DNA from: Brachionus manjavacas | Taxonomy: Eukaryota; Rotifera; Eurotatoria; Ploima; Brachionidae | NCBI GenBank assembly: GCA_019054805.1 | Contig: JAHQIY010000001.1 | Span: 3,982,501 to 4,046,500 of the forward strand | Direction: 5' to 3' | DNA: 64,000 nt | Shown here: positions 1-11,730 of the stretch, in pieces | How the letters are laid out: each line of letters begins with the position of its first letter | Numbering within the stretch: position 1 is the stretch's first letter | The notes under the pieces: model-generated | The model's database searches: none | Told to the model about the DNA's origin: nothing | What the model saw: the letters and a program-made list of their open reading frames with translations, nothing else | Program-made: the position numbers and the translations under genes

Positions 1-985
1 TTTTGGTATTATTTTATTCGATTTTTTTGAAGTCATAAGTGATTTTAAAAATATGCTCAAATAAACTTTTAATTATCGTCTTTTTATATTTTTTGTGAAT
101 AGATAATAAGTAAAATAATTAAAAGTTAAATTTAATTCAATGACAGATGTAACCTAAGAACGTAGTCATTTAAGGCTAAAATTAATTAAGATTTCGTCAA
201 ACAATATTTATTAATTATAAAATTTTTGGAAACGTTTAGTTGGATCTATTTTAGGCTATTCTTACCTCTGCCTTAAAAATAAAAGCTTGTTATTTTTTAA
301 TTTTTATTGTCAGTTTGATTAATTTAGTTTCAATTAGAAAAAAAAAATATTAAATTAATCTCTTATGCAATGTATTTTTTGTTGTTTTCATAATAAAATT
401 AAAAAAACCTGTGACATTTACAACAGCTTTAACAACAAAAGGGTTAGGATAAAAAAGTTGATTAAAATATGACTATGACAAATTTTGTTGCTTATTAAAT
501 TTAAATTATTTATAAAAAATAAAAAAAAAATTTATGTTATTCTAAAGGCTTTTATAAACAATTAATTACCAGGTCGAATTAAGTGTTTGAAAAGCCCAAT
601 CGACCTAGATTGATTAAACTGTTCAGCTATGAGACAAAGTGAACGGTCAGCTCGTGTATTGCTCGTCTCCTCGGAAAACAAATTTAGATCTAGCTTAAAT
701 CCCGTTTGAAAAATATGCTTTCAACTTAGTAAAAAAAAAAACTAAAAAAAAAAACTAAAAATGAACAAAACAAATCTTCTCATATAGTTTTTGGCTCGTT
801 TAAGCTCTTTTGACACAACATACACGCTCATACACAAACACTCATACATAGACACACTTAAATGAAGCAAAATCTTAATGCAAATATTAGCTTTAGCATA
901 AATCCAAAGACCTTAATAATAAATTAATTTAACTCTCTTTATTTTTGTTGTTTCGCTTGTGTTCAGTGTCCTTATTTTATTTATT
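1..985. other. Upstream region of the G-alpha gene, no gene seen
   Basis: AT-rich, with stops in all frames. A somewhat GC-richer stretch lies around 585-705, and a CA/ACAC-rich low-complexity stretch lies around 815-862. These probably belong to the 5' leader or promoter of the G-alpha gene, but no specific promoter element is recognised. Confidence 0.4.
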
Positions 986-2168
986 ATGGGCTGTATTCAA
1001 TCGTTGAGCGACTCGGACAGATTGGGCGCCACCACTCACCACGGCAAGTCGCGTTCCGAAGCAATAGACAAACAGCTAAAGCTGGACGGCCTACGAGCTG
1101 CAAGCGAGGTCAAATTGTTGCTGTTGGGCGCCGGAGAGTCCGGCAAATCGACCATAGTCAAACAAATGAAGTATGCATTGACAAAATTAAATTTAAAAAA
1201 AAATAAATTTTTTTTAAATTTTATTAATTTTTTAAAATGTTATAATTTTAAAAAAAAAAAGAATAATTCATGAAAAAGGCTACAGTCGGGAAGAGTGTCT
1301 GCAGTACAGACCGATTGTTTTTAGTAACACAATTCAGTCGTTGATCGCGATAATCCGGGCCATGGGTCAGCTCAAGATCGGTCTGGCCGATCCGGAGCGA
1401 GTGGAGGACGCCAAGAAACTGTTCTCGCTGGCCAACACGGTCGAAGACTCGGACAACTTGTCGGCCGAGCTTGTGCAGTGCATGCGCAGGCTCTGGTACG
1501 ACCAGGGTGTCAGAGAATGCTTTGCTCGTTCAAGAGAGTACCAGCTGAACGACTCGGCGGCCTATTACTTGGACTCGCTGGACCGCATATCGGCGCCCAA
1601 CTATGTGCCCACTCAACAGGACGTGCTCCGAACCCGGGTCAAGACCACGGGCATTGTTGAGACCAATTTTAACTATAAAAATTTGAACATAAAAATGCTG
1701 GATGTGGGTGGACAGAGGTCTGAGCGAAAAAAGTGGATTCACTGCTTTGAGGATGTGACTGCTATTATTTTTTGTGTGGCCATGAGCGAGTATGACTTGG
1801 TGCTAGCCGAAGATGACGAAATGAACCGCATGAGAGAGAGCATGAAGCTATTCGAGTCCATATGCAACAACAAATGGTTTGTAAATACTTCAATTATTTT
1901 ATTTCTGAACAAAAAGGACCTTTTTATGGAAAAAATTAAGCATTCGCCGCTGAGTATATGCTTTCCGGAGTACGCCGGTCACAACACCTACGAACATACA
2001 TCTCTTTACATAAAAAGCAAATTCGAAGAGTTGAACAAGTCGCCACAGCACAAGGAAATCTACGTGCACTTTACATGCGCCACTGACACCGAGAATATCA
2101 AGTTTGTGTTCGATTCTGTGACGGACATAATCATAAAAAACAACCTCAAAGACTGTGGTCTTTTTTAG
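986..2168 (+). CDS. GNAI: G-protein alpha subunit, Gi class
   Basis: Two exons, 986-1170 and 1262-2168, joined in phase across a 91-bp GT-AG intron inside the KQMKIIHE motif, give 363 aa. Heterotrimeric G-protein alpha subunit that binds and hydrolyses GTP below seven-helix receptors at the inner plasma membrane. The start at MGC supplies Gly2 for myristoylation and Cys3 for palmitoylation. Visible motifs are the P-loop GAGESGKS, the helical domain, switch [12 protein letters not shown] with its catalytic Arg, switch [18 protein letters not shown], and TCATDT for guanine recognition. The tail [10 protein letters not shown] carries the Cys at -4 that pertussis toxin modifies in Gi proteins, so class Gi is well supported. 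It is slightly longer than the usual ~354 aa because the N-terminal helix holds extra residues (around [14 protein letters not shown]). Exon GC is far above its surroundings. AATAAA occurs at about 2375. Confidence 0.95.
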
Positions 2169-2935
2169 AATGCCGGACATGCGTGTCAGAGTGAATGGGT
2201 CTAGAACAACACAACGTAACCAATTAATTGGTCTTTTAAATTTTTTTATTTTATAAAATTTAAAAATTTGATTAGATTTTTTCATTTTTTTTAAATTGAC
2301 TGTGGGTTTATAATTTTTGCCTTGCTTTCACAAAAACTCATTTTTTCTTTAAAGACTGGAGTAGAATGTAAATGAATAAAGAAATTTTCGAATCACTCAT
2401 TTAAAATTAGCAACAATAACAACAACAACAACAAAATACAAATACAAATAAAGTACTAGGTTCTATGTGTGTAAATCTCTTTTTTTATCAGTTATTTTAT
2501 CTTAGAATAAAAAATTTTAAATAAAATACTTTTTTAATTTGACTATGATTTTTTTATTTTATTTTTTTCTATTTCTGTTAAATATTTTGAATAAATAAAT
2601 ATTCGAAAAATTCAAATTAATATGACTGATTTTTATTTCCTTTTTCAAAAAATGATTTGGACTTATTTTATCATTAAATAAGGTTTTTCACTAGAAGTCA
2701 AAATATACAGTCTTTGTATTTGATCATTGAATTTACAGAAAAATGGTAAAATATTAACAGTCCAAAAGAACGATTTTTTGAATAACCATATATTAATTGA
2801 TTAGTATAATAAATATTTCGATCAGTATTTAATGTAAAATGTTAAGTAAAATTTAAATATTAAAAGTAAAATCTATTAATTTGTAATGAAATGTTTTATT
2901 GGAAAAAAAAAAAACAGTCAAATAAATAAAAAGGA
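2169..2935. other. 3' flank of G-alpha gene, intergenic
   Basis: AT-rich non-coding DNA with a short CAA/AAC microsatellite at about 2410-2437 and likely polyadenylation signals (AATAAA near 2375 and 2450). No gene seen. Confidence 0.5.
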
Positions 2936-2939
2936 ATTT

Positions 2940-3960
2940 TAATCAATTAATAAAGCTTTTGTTGCCTTATTTGGTCTTCCTCTTTTGCGTTTTTTACCAA
3001 TCGGCACATTTTTTGCTGCTGATGGTGGTTTGACGTATATTAATCTAATTGCAAGACTGACTAAATGTTTGCACATGTAATGCTTGAAAAAGGTTGGACA
3101 AGTTCATTTAACTTCTTTCCAATTGACTGCCATATCATCTAAATTTGGTAGAGTCATGATATTGGTTGATAAACAGCGAAAGCTCTCTTTTTAAATAGGC
3201 AAAAAGTGTTCCAACGCATTCCTTTCAAATTTCTGATTTCTTCTTCACTTGCCTTTGATTCTTCACTAGCTGGTATGTGGTATTCTCTTGAGGCTTCATA
3301 CACGCGCGAGGCAAGTGTTTTTTTGCTTTTAGCCCAATGATAGCCTTCAGTCAATTTTTTGGGTTCAATTGTGGGCGATTGAATGAATTGTTTGTCATTG
3401 TTTGCATATTCATTTGAACATTTTTCATTGTTTTGAGACGTTGTTGCAAAAATCGTGCTAATGGAATTCGTTCTCTGAGTGTTTCAGCTTTATTGATCAC
3501 AAGATTATGATCACAAGGCTTCTAATGCATTGTTGGCTGATGGTGTTTTGTGTGCAGCTTCTTCATGCCAGTTTTGATGAGTAGTTATCCACGATTTCTT
3601 CAAGCAATCGATGAAAATTTTCTGCTTCTTGCCTAGTCACTTCTTGATAAACGAATCCGGTGCTCTCATTTCATACACGTCATTACTGGTTGACAATTGT
3701 AGAGTATCACGACCAGCCGGATAAAGATATTTTGCAACATTTAGACGCATATTGAATTAATCAGCAGCACATTTTCACACTTCTTTGACTGCAATTCGAA
3801 TTGCATCAGAAGCATCGGAAACCAATGTATGTACTTGAATTGTTTCCTGCAACTGCTCGATCCCCTTTTCTTAAGCCTTGAAGATAAATTTGAAGTCTTC
3901 GTCAATTAAATACTGATTGACACAATTAATTACTTTTCAACCGAATATTGATCAAAAATA
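2940..3960 (-). pseudogene. Degenerate MULE-type transposase with SWIM finger and AT-hook tail
   Basis: The minus strand, read across several frameshifts and stops, gives pieces of a Mutator-like transposase in the correct order. A segment like LVSDASDAIRIAVKEV lies near 3780-3840. Next comes a segment around WHEEAAHKTPSANNALEAL near 3500-3580, the typical W...P.(T/S)NN.lE motif. Then comes a SWIM zinc finger, CPTFF(KHY)MCKHLVSLAI, near 3050-3110. The basic tail has PIGKKRKRGRPNKATKA (AT-hook GRP) near 2945-3005 and a terminal stop. The only sizeable open stretch, 3154-3354, lies between these pieces. This is a dead copy; no terminal inverted repeats were located. Confidence 0.6.
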
Positions 3961-4520
3961 CTGATTATTTAAATCATTAACTTTAATTTTTAATTAAATC
4001 CTGATCATATATATATTATACTGGTAAATTTTAGTGATCAAAATATTTAAAATACTGGTAATTTAAATACAAGCCTTTTTGAATTTCAAAAAATGATTGA
4101 CAAAAATTTAAATTGCAAGCGATTTAACTTTTTTGTACAGATAAAAAATGATTTTCCTTTTTTAAAATTGAATCTATTTTTTGAGGAATTTATTTAAATT
4201 TATTATTTAAATTTGAGTAAATTTATTTAAAAAGTATAAATTTAAATGAAAAATATAAATTCTAGATAAAATAAGTGATGTTGGTTATTGACTGGTTGGT
4301 TTTAAGTTGAACAAAAATATATTATTAAATTAAATTGTTTTAATTTATTACAAAAATTAAATAAGATCATCAAACCTCAAAAAAAAGTACTAACTTGGTT
4401 TGAAGAATAAAAAGAAAATTTTTAGTTTCAAGTTTTAAACTAATTTATCTAAAATGTCTTTGTCGTAAATTAAAAGTATTTTTTCGTAGTTTTTTTTTTG
4501 AAAATATTTCTCCGGTCCCA
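3961..4520. other. Intergenic AT-rich DNA, nothing recognised
   Basis: Very AT-rich, with stops in all frames and no repeat or RNA gene recognised. Confidence 0.4.
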
Positions 4521-4529
4521 AAGTTGATA

Positions 4530-4610
4530 GCCTTATAGCTCGTATTGCCGAATGGTTTGTGTGTCAATCATAGAAGCAGAGAATCAAAGGTTCAAAGTCC
4601 GCTGAGGAAG
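4530..4610 (+). other. tRNA-like (Ser/Leu-like) sequence, possible SINE head or tRNA relic
   Basis: The stretch contains TTGCCGAATGGTT, close to the internal A box of tRNA-Ser (GCCGAGTGGTT). About 45 bases on it has GGTTCAAAGTCC, close to a B box (GGTTCGAATCC) but with one extra base. This order and spacing fits a class II tRNA or a tRNA-derived SINE promoter. I could not fold a convincing acceptor stem, so a functional tRNA is unlikely. Confidence 0.25.
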
Positions 4611-4850
4611 AAAAATCTTTAAAAATATCCAGTAATCCAATGCATCGATATTACTTCTATATTTCTTATATTCATTGAGCTCTTTTCTAATATCAATTGA
4701 TTCTTCGTCTTCGTCACATGAATTTTCAGAGTCTTCAAAGTTAAACTTTTTCCTTAATTACTGGGCTCTTATGCTGCCCTCTTTTCTAGCACTAGGACTT
4801 AGTTTATCAAATCTTTTTGATTTAGAAAGATATAAACATAATTAACCTTT
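4610..4850 (-). pseudogene. hAT-type transposase fragment (degenerate)
   Basis: A minus-strand reading with one internal stop gives an acidic stretch followed by ELNEYKKYRSNIDALDYW. This resembles the (E)..Y......(D).L.WW segment that precedes the hAT dimerisation domain. It is preceded by RFDKLSPSARKEGSIRAQ. Too short and broken to be a gene; assignment rests on the motif only. Confidence 0.35.
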
Positions 4851-5375
4851 TTGATTATGTAATTACGTTCATTTCGGTTATGTGAACTCGGATTCTATGT
4901 AAAAAGGGTGTGAGGAAATTAATGCTATTAAAAATCGTTCAATTTAAGATCATATGTATTACTGTAGTGATCATAAGATTTTTTAAAAGCATTTTTTCAA
5001 TCTTTGCTATACTTTATGTCATCTTCCTTTAGGGCTAATTTTGTTTCAATAAATTTTAAATCAAGTATTATCATACTCAAATCGTATTTACCATTTTTTT
5101 TTAAATTGTCTCAAGTTCAGAAATTTTTCAATGCCTTGGAAAAATTCTAAATTAAAAAATCGTAATCTAATTTCAATCGAAAAATTAAATAAATTAACTG
5201 AATTAAAATGATTTCTGATTAAAATTCAGAGACTAAATAAATTGTAAAATTGCTTTTAGCCTGAAGTTAAATTTTATTATTTGATTTTAAAATGAAAAAA
5301 AATTAATTGTTTTTGATTGTGTATAACAATTACTTTGATGGAAACCTGAGAATTTTAAGAATAAACAATTTTAAC
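4851..5375. other. Upstream region of the F-box/WD40 gene
   Basis: AT-rich DNA without an open frame or recognisable element. It must hold the 5' leader and promoter of the gene starting at 5376. Confidence 0.4.
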
Positions 5376-8300
5376 ATGGCAGTAAGTATAAGAGAAAAAT
5401 TGGATACAGAATACTTGTCAAATAGAATGTTCGATTCGGATTCTGTTGAGCTAAAACAAATAACCAAGATGTACTTTAACTTGAATTTGAGCGAAAAGAA
5501 AGTTTTTATCTACAACTTGATTCTATTGTACTTTTTTTGGGATTTAACTTTTTAAATGCTAATTTTTTCCCACAAGATTTGATCAAGACTCTTTGAGAAA
5601 TTTAAATCTAACTTTGGAATCATTAAGACATAACGACTTTAATTTAAACTGTAAATACAGACAAAAAATTCAGCTAATTGATTCCAAACAGCCTAAAGTG
5701 GTCAAATTCCCGCCCATTAATCAACCAAGAAAGCGTACAGCTAAGAACCAAGATATTAAAAACGAATCGATCCTAAAGCCCGTTGTGAACCGAGCAGCAA
5801 GCACACTCAGACAAAAGTCATGTGTTAGATTTAACTTGAGGTCAAGTCCTAAGGAAACAAGATTAAGAGATTTGGAAAATTTTGTTAGAAAAAAAAATAT
5901 GCAGGAATTGGATGAAGCATATCAATTTAAGACAAGAAATTTGACTGAACTCAGCCTAGAAAGTAATCTTCGCTTGACACCTGAAAACCAAAATGTGTCT
6001 GAATATGTGAGGAATTTTTTTGAACGAAAAAAAGAAAAAAATCATGGGTTAAAAATTTATCAAAAAAAAGATGATTTTTTTAGTGAACTCACTGTGACAA
6101 ATCGAAATTCGAAGCGAAGTGGACGACAGACCAAACATTCCGGTAGAAGAAATTCTATTTATATTAAAAAATTAAAAGGAAATTTTTACGAGAAAAAACT
6201 TCTTTTTGGTCTTGGCATTAAGAGCAATAGTTCGAGTAAATTTAACATCTATTCGGATAAATTTATCAGAAATTACAATACAGAATTTAGTATCTTGAGT
6301 AGCCGAGATAATTCAAAGCTACATGAGAATTCTAGTATATTTTTATAATTTTCTAATTTTATATTTTTTAACTTTTTTTTAGCATACCAAAAAAATGTTC
6401 CCAATGAGCTGCTTGAAGACAGTGATAAAATGAATAGTGTTCAAAAGTTTGTTTTTGAAAACTCGTTTAACGAGCGCAATCAATTTATGGAAGAAATTTT
6501 GGCCCATTTTAAAGTAATCTAATCTTTTTAGTAAGATTGATAAAATTTATGGTGAAATTAATTTATTTTAATAAATTTGAAATTATTTTTTGTTATTTCA
6601 AAAATTTGTTTACGATTAAATTAAGTTTCAATTGATTTAAAGCACCTTCAGAACAATTTTTCTGTAAAATTTCTCAAAGTCTATTTCTCTTTACTTTATT
6701 CTTGGTAAAAGGTTTGTTAAAAATTGAATAAAAAGACTTTCACTATTTTCTTCACTAAAAAATATATCTGTGATTAAAAATATTTACGTTTTATAAAATA
6801 TCTTTATTTAAATAAAATTTCTTATAGATAAAAAGTATCTAATTTAATAAAAAATTTTCCTTGACTAATTTTGTTAATTTTGTTACTTATTATTTAATAA
6901 GTTTTTCATTACTTTACTATTTTTTTTAATTTTCTTAAATTTTTGGCATCAAAAATAAAAAATTTTACCCAGTATTTGGATGCATTAGATTTTTCGAATA
7001 AATAAATTTAATATTATTGGAATATTAGATTCGTATTAAGGAAAGAGATTTTTTGTTTAGAGAGAGAGATTTTATATTTAAAAAAATATTGAATTTTGTT
7101 GATTAATATTTTCAAAAAACGAATAGATTTTGTTTAAATTTAATTTTTAGTCTGTGAGAAAAGAATAAACTATTACAAAAAAATTTGTTTAAAAAAATTC
7201 ATAAAAAAAGTCCTAATTCAAAAGATTTACCTTTTTCTTATTAGGACAAGGTCTAAATAAAAGAAAAAATCTAATTTCAGTTCTTTTTATAACTATTTAT
7301 TAAAAAAATAATCCAATTAATATAAAAAAATTCAACCTCATCAAAATTTTTTTCAGTTTTTAATCTCGCCTTCTTCTTCTTACTTCAAGCGTTTCAATTT
7401 ATTTTTATTTTTTAGTGAGTGAGATAAAAAAAGTTATCATAATAAAAATTAAATATAATATGAAAACTTGCAGTTTTTACGGCTTTTTAATTTTACCAAT
7501 TCTTTACTAAAGTTAGTTTTTACACCATATTCAAAGATTTTTACAGATCTTTGGAAATTTCAATTTTTTTGATGAATTTTTATTTTAAAAAAATTAAAAA
7601 ACCTTTTGAGCAACCCTGTTTTCTTAAAATCTTAAATAAAAAAGATTTTTTTGAAATTTTTTTTTCAGACAATGAAAGCATGGTCAATACCACGTATAGA
7701 GTCGCTATTAATTTTGCTGTTAAGCGAAAATTTATCAAAAATTTTAGAATTTATGAGAAGAATAGTTGAAAAACGTTTGAAGCCACTAGAATACACAATG
7801 AACTATTTGCCTGATCAAATATTGATGAAAATATTTTCGAAATTAGATGATAAAAGTTTAACAATATGCAGTTTGATTTGTAAGAGATGGTATTATTTGA
7901 CAAATACGCAAGAATTGTGGTTTTATAAATGTAAAATTCTGGGTAAATCTCATGGAATTTATCGTATCGAAAATGAAATAATAAAGGAGATGTATATTGA
8001 TGAAGATATTGATTGGAAATTGGCATATCAAGAACTAAAGCAATTTATTTTACAAATAAAGCAATACTTTTTGAAAAAAGAGATGCAAAATTTAGAATAC
8101 CACTTGGATGTGAAGCCAAAATTACAGTCGAGATCAACAACGTCGCATAAGAGCTATGGTCAGTTTAGAGAAGAATAAAAATTTATTTTATTTTTGACTT
8201 TTTTTTTTAATTTTTAAGAAAGTGATTACGATAATTTTTATAAACCCATTGAGAACGAAGAATTTTTATCGGAAAATAGCGTCGATCTGAATGAAAGCAA

Positions 8301-11300
8301 AAAAACAAATGAAGGTAGTTTAAATTTTAACCTCAATAGTAACCAATAATTATTAGATCTAGTAAAGTCTTTTGGCTTCGATTTAGAAAAAAATGTTGAA
8401 TTTGAGTATGATCCTGATTCTCAAACAAAGTAAAATTGATTAATTTTAATTGGAAAAGATATTAATTTTAATTAATAATGCTTATTTTTTTATTAGGCTT
8501 TTGTTTGGTGATGATTCAAATTATATTGATAATAATATTGGCCAGTCTGAAAATATTTTGGTAATTATTTTTTAATTAAAATATTCTAAAGAACGTAAAA
8601 TTTTTAAAATAAAAATATAAGAATGGCCTTAAATTTAGATCCATCATAATTGTTAAAATGATGTAAATCTTCTAAACTTTAGGTCTAGTCTTTAATTTGA
8701 TCACTTGATCACATAGCTGAAATAATAAAATAAAAATTTAAAATTTAAATTCGTTTTAAATACATTAAAGTAATTAAATTTGATTACTATTCTTAGAAAG
8801 TTTTAAAATGAAAACTATTTAAATAATTTTTCAAACCTTCTTTCAACCTCAAAATTTTTACATTAATATTTTAAAATTATTTTTCAAAAGTTTTCTCGCT
8901 GTCATCATCATTTCGATTTTGGAATTTTTAAAATTTATAACACCATTTTCTAAAAAATATGGAAAAGATATTAAGGATAATTAATTAAAAATAATATGTA
9001 GTGCAAAGTTGTTCTTCCCTCTTAAGCAAGAATACATCGGACAAAAAATTATTTTTAAGTTTTCGTTCTACTGAAATGAAAAGAAAATTGAAAAAAAAAT
9101 TGAGCAAAATAATTCTTTTTTTGATAAATTAAAAGAGCAATAAAAATTTTTGAAGCATTTTTTTGAGATTTCAGTTCTAGAATTAAGAAAAAAAGTTTTT
9201 TCTTTCATTTTAAATCACCAAAAAAGAAAACATTTTTCTTTAAATTTTGTTAAGAGGCTTAGGATTGGATTCATTGGGCTTTAAAAATTTTCCATTTCCT
9301 TTTTTTTTGATTAACCTTTTATTCTATCTTTTTTATATTTTGGACTGACCCGCTAGAAAAAGTGGTTCTTCAAAGTTATATAAAAAGTGTTGTATTGCTT
9401 AAAAGATCTGATGTATTTCATTTTATCACATTTTTCTAAAACTAAAATATGATGTACCATCCAACATTACTAATCACGTTAAGTAAGGCATTTGTTAGAG
9501 AAGGATTGTGCAAATCTTTTCCATTTGCAGCAGATTTCGAATCAAGATTTATTGAGTACTCAGTACCAGACTTGGGCAAAAGTAAAAAAAAAAAGTCATT
9601 TTAAAGTCTTTTTAAGTCGGTGACTTGACTTTGAAAAAAAAAAATTAAAGCCAAGTCATATGACTTGACTTGACTTTGACTTAATGACTTTTGCCCAAGT
9701 ATGCTCAGTACCCTTATCTTAATTGTAATTACTATATCTCCTTTTTTTGCAGAACCGAGTCAAACTTAAAACCTTTAAAAAATGTCATTTTCCAATTGAC
9801 TTACCCTATTTTAAAAATTTCTATTAATTTTAATTTTTCTTAAATTTATTTTCCTGAATTTGAAAGAGCTATTTCTTGATAGAAATAAAAAATTTTTTTT
9901 GAAAAAAATTAATAATACTTTCCATTTAGCTTATACATAAAAAATACTTTTTGACTCAAAAGTGTCAGAATAAGATTTTTAAACATTTTAGAATGGAGAT
10001 GGCTCTGATCAAAAGTTTAAATTGAAAAATCAAGATGAATCATTGTATAATTTAAATGCCAGCGAAAAAGTGCTATTTCGAGTAAACTCAATAGACAAAG
10101 TGGTCTATTTGCAAGTAAATATATTTTTTATTTCTTATTGTCTTGTTTTTAATTTTCTTTTCAAGGACCATCTGCATGGAATAACTTGTATGGACTTTGA
10201 TAAAAAAAGGTTAGTTACTGGTGGCAAAGATCGGATAATTTATGTCTATGATCTGAAAGATGGCAGTAAAATTGGTAAACTCGTTGGACACAAAGGTGGA
10301 ATTTTATGTTTACAGCTATTGTCGAATAGACTCTGTTCTGGTTCATGGGACACCACAGTCATTATATGGAATATGTACACATTTCAATCAGTAATTAAAA
10401 TAAGCGTCAATTTAGATTCAATTACATCACTCTATTTTGATTACCAATATTTGTAAGCTATTTTAGTCTCTTTGCGAGAAGCAGGTTTAAAAACTTCAAC
10501 AAAAAAATTTATAATCAAAGCCTAAATTTTTATTCATTTACTGAACCATTTTTTTAAGAATTTGGGGTGGCTTTGATAAGACTATAAACGTATGGTCATT
10601 TGTCAAAGGATATTCAGAAAAAAACGAAACAAATTCAGAAATTCGAATTGATCAAGTAGTAAAATTTGAGTGCTTAATACTTCATCACAAATCATCTATT
10701 AAAAGCTTGTCATATGATGGTTTAGGTTGCATAATTTCGGCAGACCTTTCAGGGTAAGTCCTCATTTTTATAAAGAGCTAGTGTTTAAGCAATTACTTAA
10801 GTGTTGTACTCATTACTGCAATTGATGGCACACTTATTAAAGAACTTACTGCTCCTAAGTATGCCGAACCCATTACCTGTTTAAGGGTAAGTATTAATTT
10901 AAATTTAATCTGAGTTGTTGAAAATTAAAAAAAATTTAAAGATTTAATTAAAAACGAATATTAAAAAAAAATTTTAAAAAAATGGCTGTTAAATGTCAAG
11001 GCTTGACTAATACTTTTGACCAACTCTGAATTTCATAAAGCAGTTTAATAGCGTTTGAATTTAGTTAGTGGGTGCTTTGATTATAACATCTACGGTAAGT
11101 GGACGAGTTATCTTCTGGAATAGAAGAAGCAATACTTGCGAAACGATAATTAAATGCCATGATTCAGCTATTAATTCAATTGCATTTTATGATCAAAAAT
11201 TTTATACAGCTGGAAGGTATTTTTACAAATAAAAAGATAATAAATCTAAATAGATAGCAATTTAGCGACAGTTACATAAAAGAATGGGATTTGTGTACAT

Positions 11301-11470
11301 TTAGATGCTTGAGAAGGCTCAAAGCTCATAACAATGCGGTGTTGGATATTCTTGTTATGGAAAATAAAATAGTTACTTGTGACACGCACAAAGTTATAAT
11401 ATGGTACATCAAACCAAAAAAAAAATTAAAAAATAAATACAAGAGTATGGTAGATGAGAAAAAGGTTTAG
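5376..11470 (+). CDS. FBXW10: F-box and WD40 repeat protein, FBXW10-like
   Basis: Thirteen exons give about 936 aa: 5376-5527, 5577-6334, 6383-6513, 7669-8158, 8219-8314, 8357-8429, 8497-8560, 9992-10114, 10166-10452, 10559-10753, 10802-10886, 11065-11216 and 11266-11470. All have GT-AG junctions with matching phase. The F-box (LPDQILMKIFSKLDDKSL ... CKRWYYL) lies near residues 390-435 and would bind Skp1 in an SCF ubiquitin ligase. It is followed by an acidic linker and a series of WD40 repeats (for example HGITCMDFDKKRLVTGGKDR) for substrate binding. The N-terminal part has a helical region LSEKKVFIYNLILL and, just before the F-box, NQFMEEILAHFK joined to WSIPRIESLLILLL. As I remember human FBXW10/CDRT1, these two regions have the same pattern. 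The first three exons alone could also end at a stop at 6522 if the 1155-bp intron is retained, so they might be a separate 349-aa gene. I favour one gene because the splice phase and family similarity agree. FBXW10 orthology is inferred. Confidence 0.7.
9505..9560 (+). repeat. Short LINE fragment in an F-box gene intron
   Basis: The stretch TTCGAATCAAGATTTATTGA near 9536-9556 matches part of the LINE 3' coding region seen at 56430-56500 and its reverse copy at 58530-58610. Only a few tens of bases remain. Confidence 0.35.
9568..9703. mobile_element. Foldback (MITE-like) element with 9-bp target duplication
   Basis: About 136 bp bounded by the inverted ends GACTTGGGCAAAAGT (9569-9583) and ACTTTTGCCCAAGT (9687-9700). 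The interior is built from AAGTCA/TGACTT words and can fold on itself. It is flanked by the direct repeat CTCAGTACC at 9559-9567 and 9704-9712, the expected footprint of insertion. It lies in the 1.4-kb intron of the F-box/WD40 gene. Confidence 0.65.
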
Positions 11471-11730
11471 ATAAAACAAATTTAAATTGGACATTTAACT
11501 TAAAGGAAATTATTTAAAAATAATAAAAACTGATTTTGATAATAAATATTTAAGAACAAAATTTAAATAAAAATGGTGGGGTTTTTAATTTTTTCTAAGT
11601 TTCAAAAATTTTTTTGTTGAACAAGAAAAACTATGGATTGATTTATTTAACTTTATTCTTGAAATTTTTATTTATTTAACGATTAATTATCGAATTTTTT
11701 TAGATTATCTTCTTATTTTTTGGAATTTTT

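Noticed and set aside
1478..2285. Overlapping open frames on both strands within G-alpha exon 2
   Set aside because: They are shadows of the GC-rich coding exon; none has family similarity.
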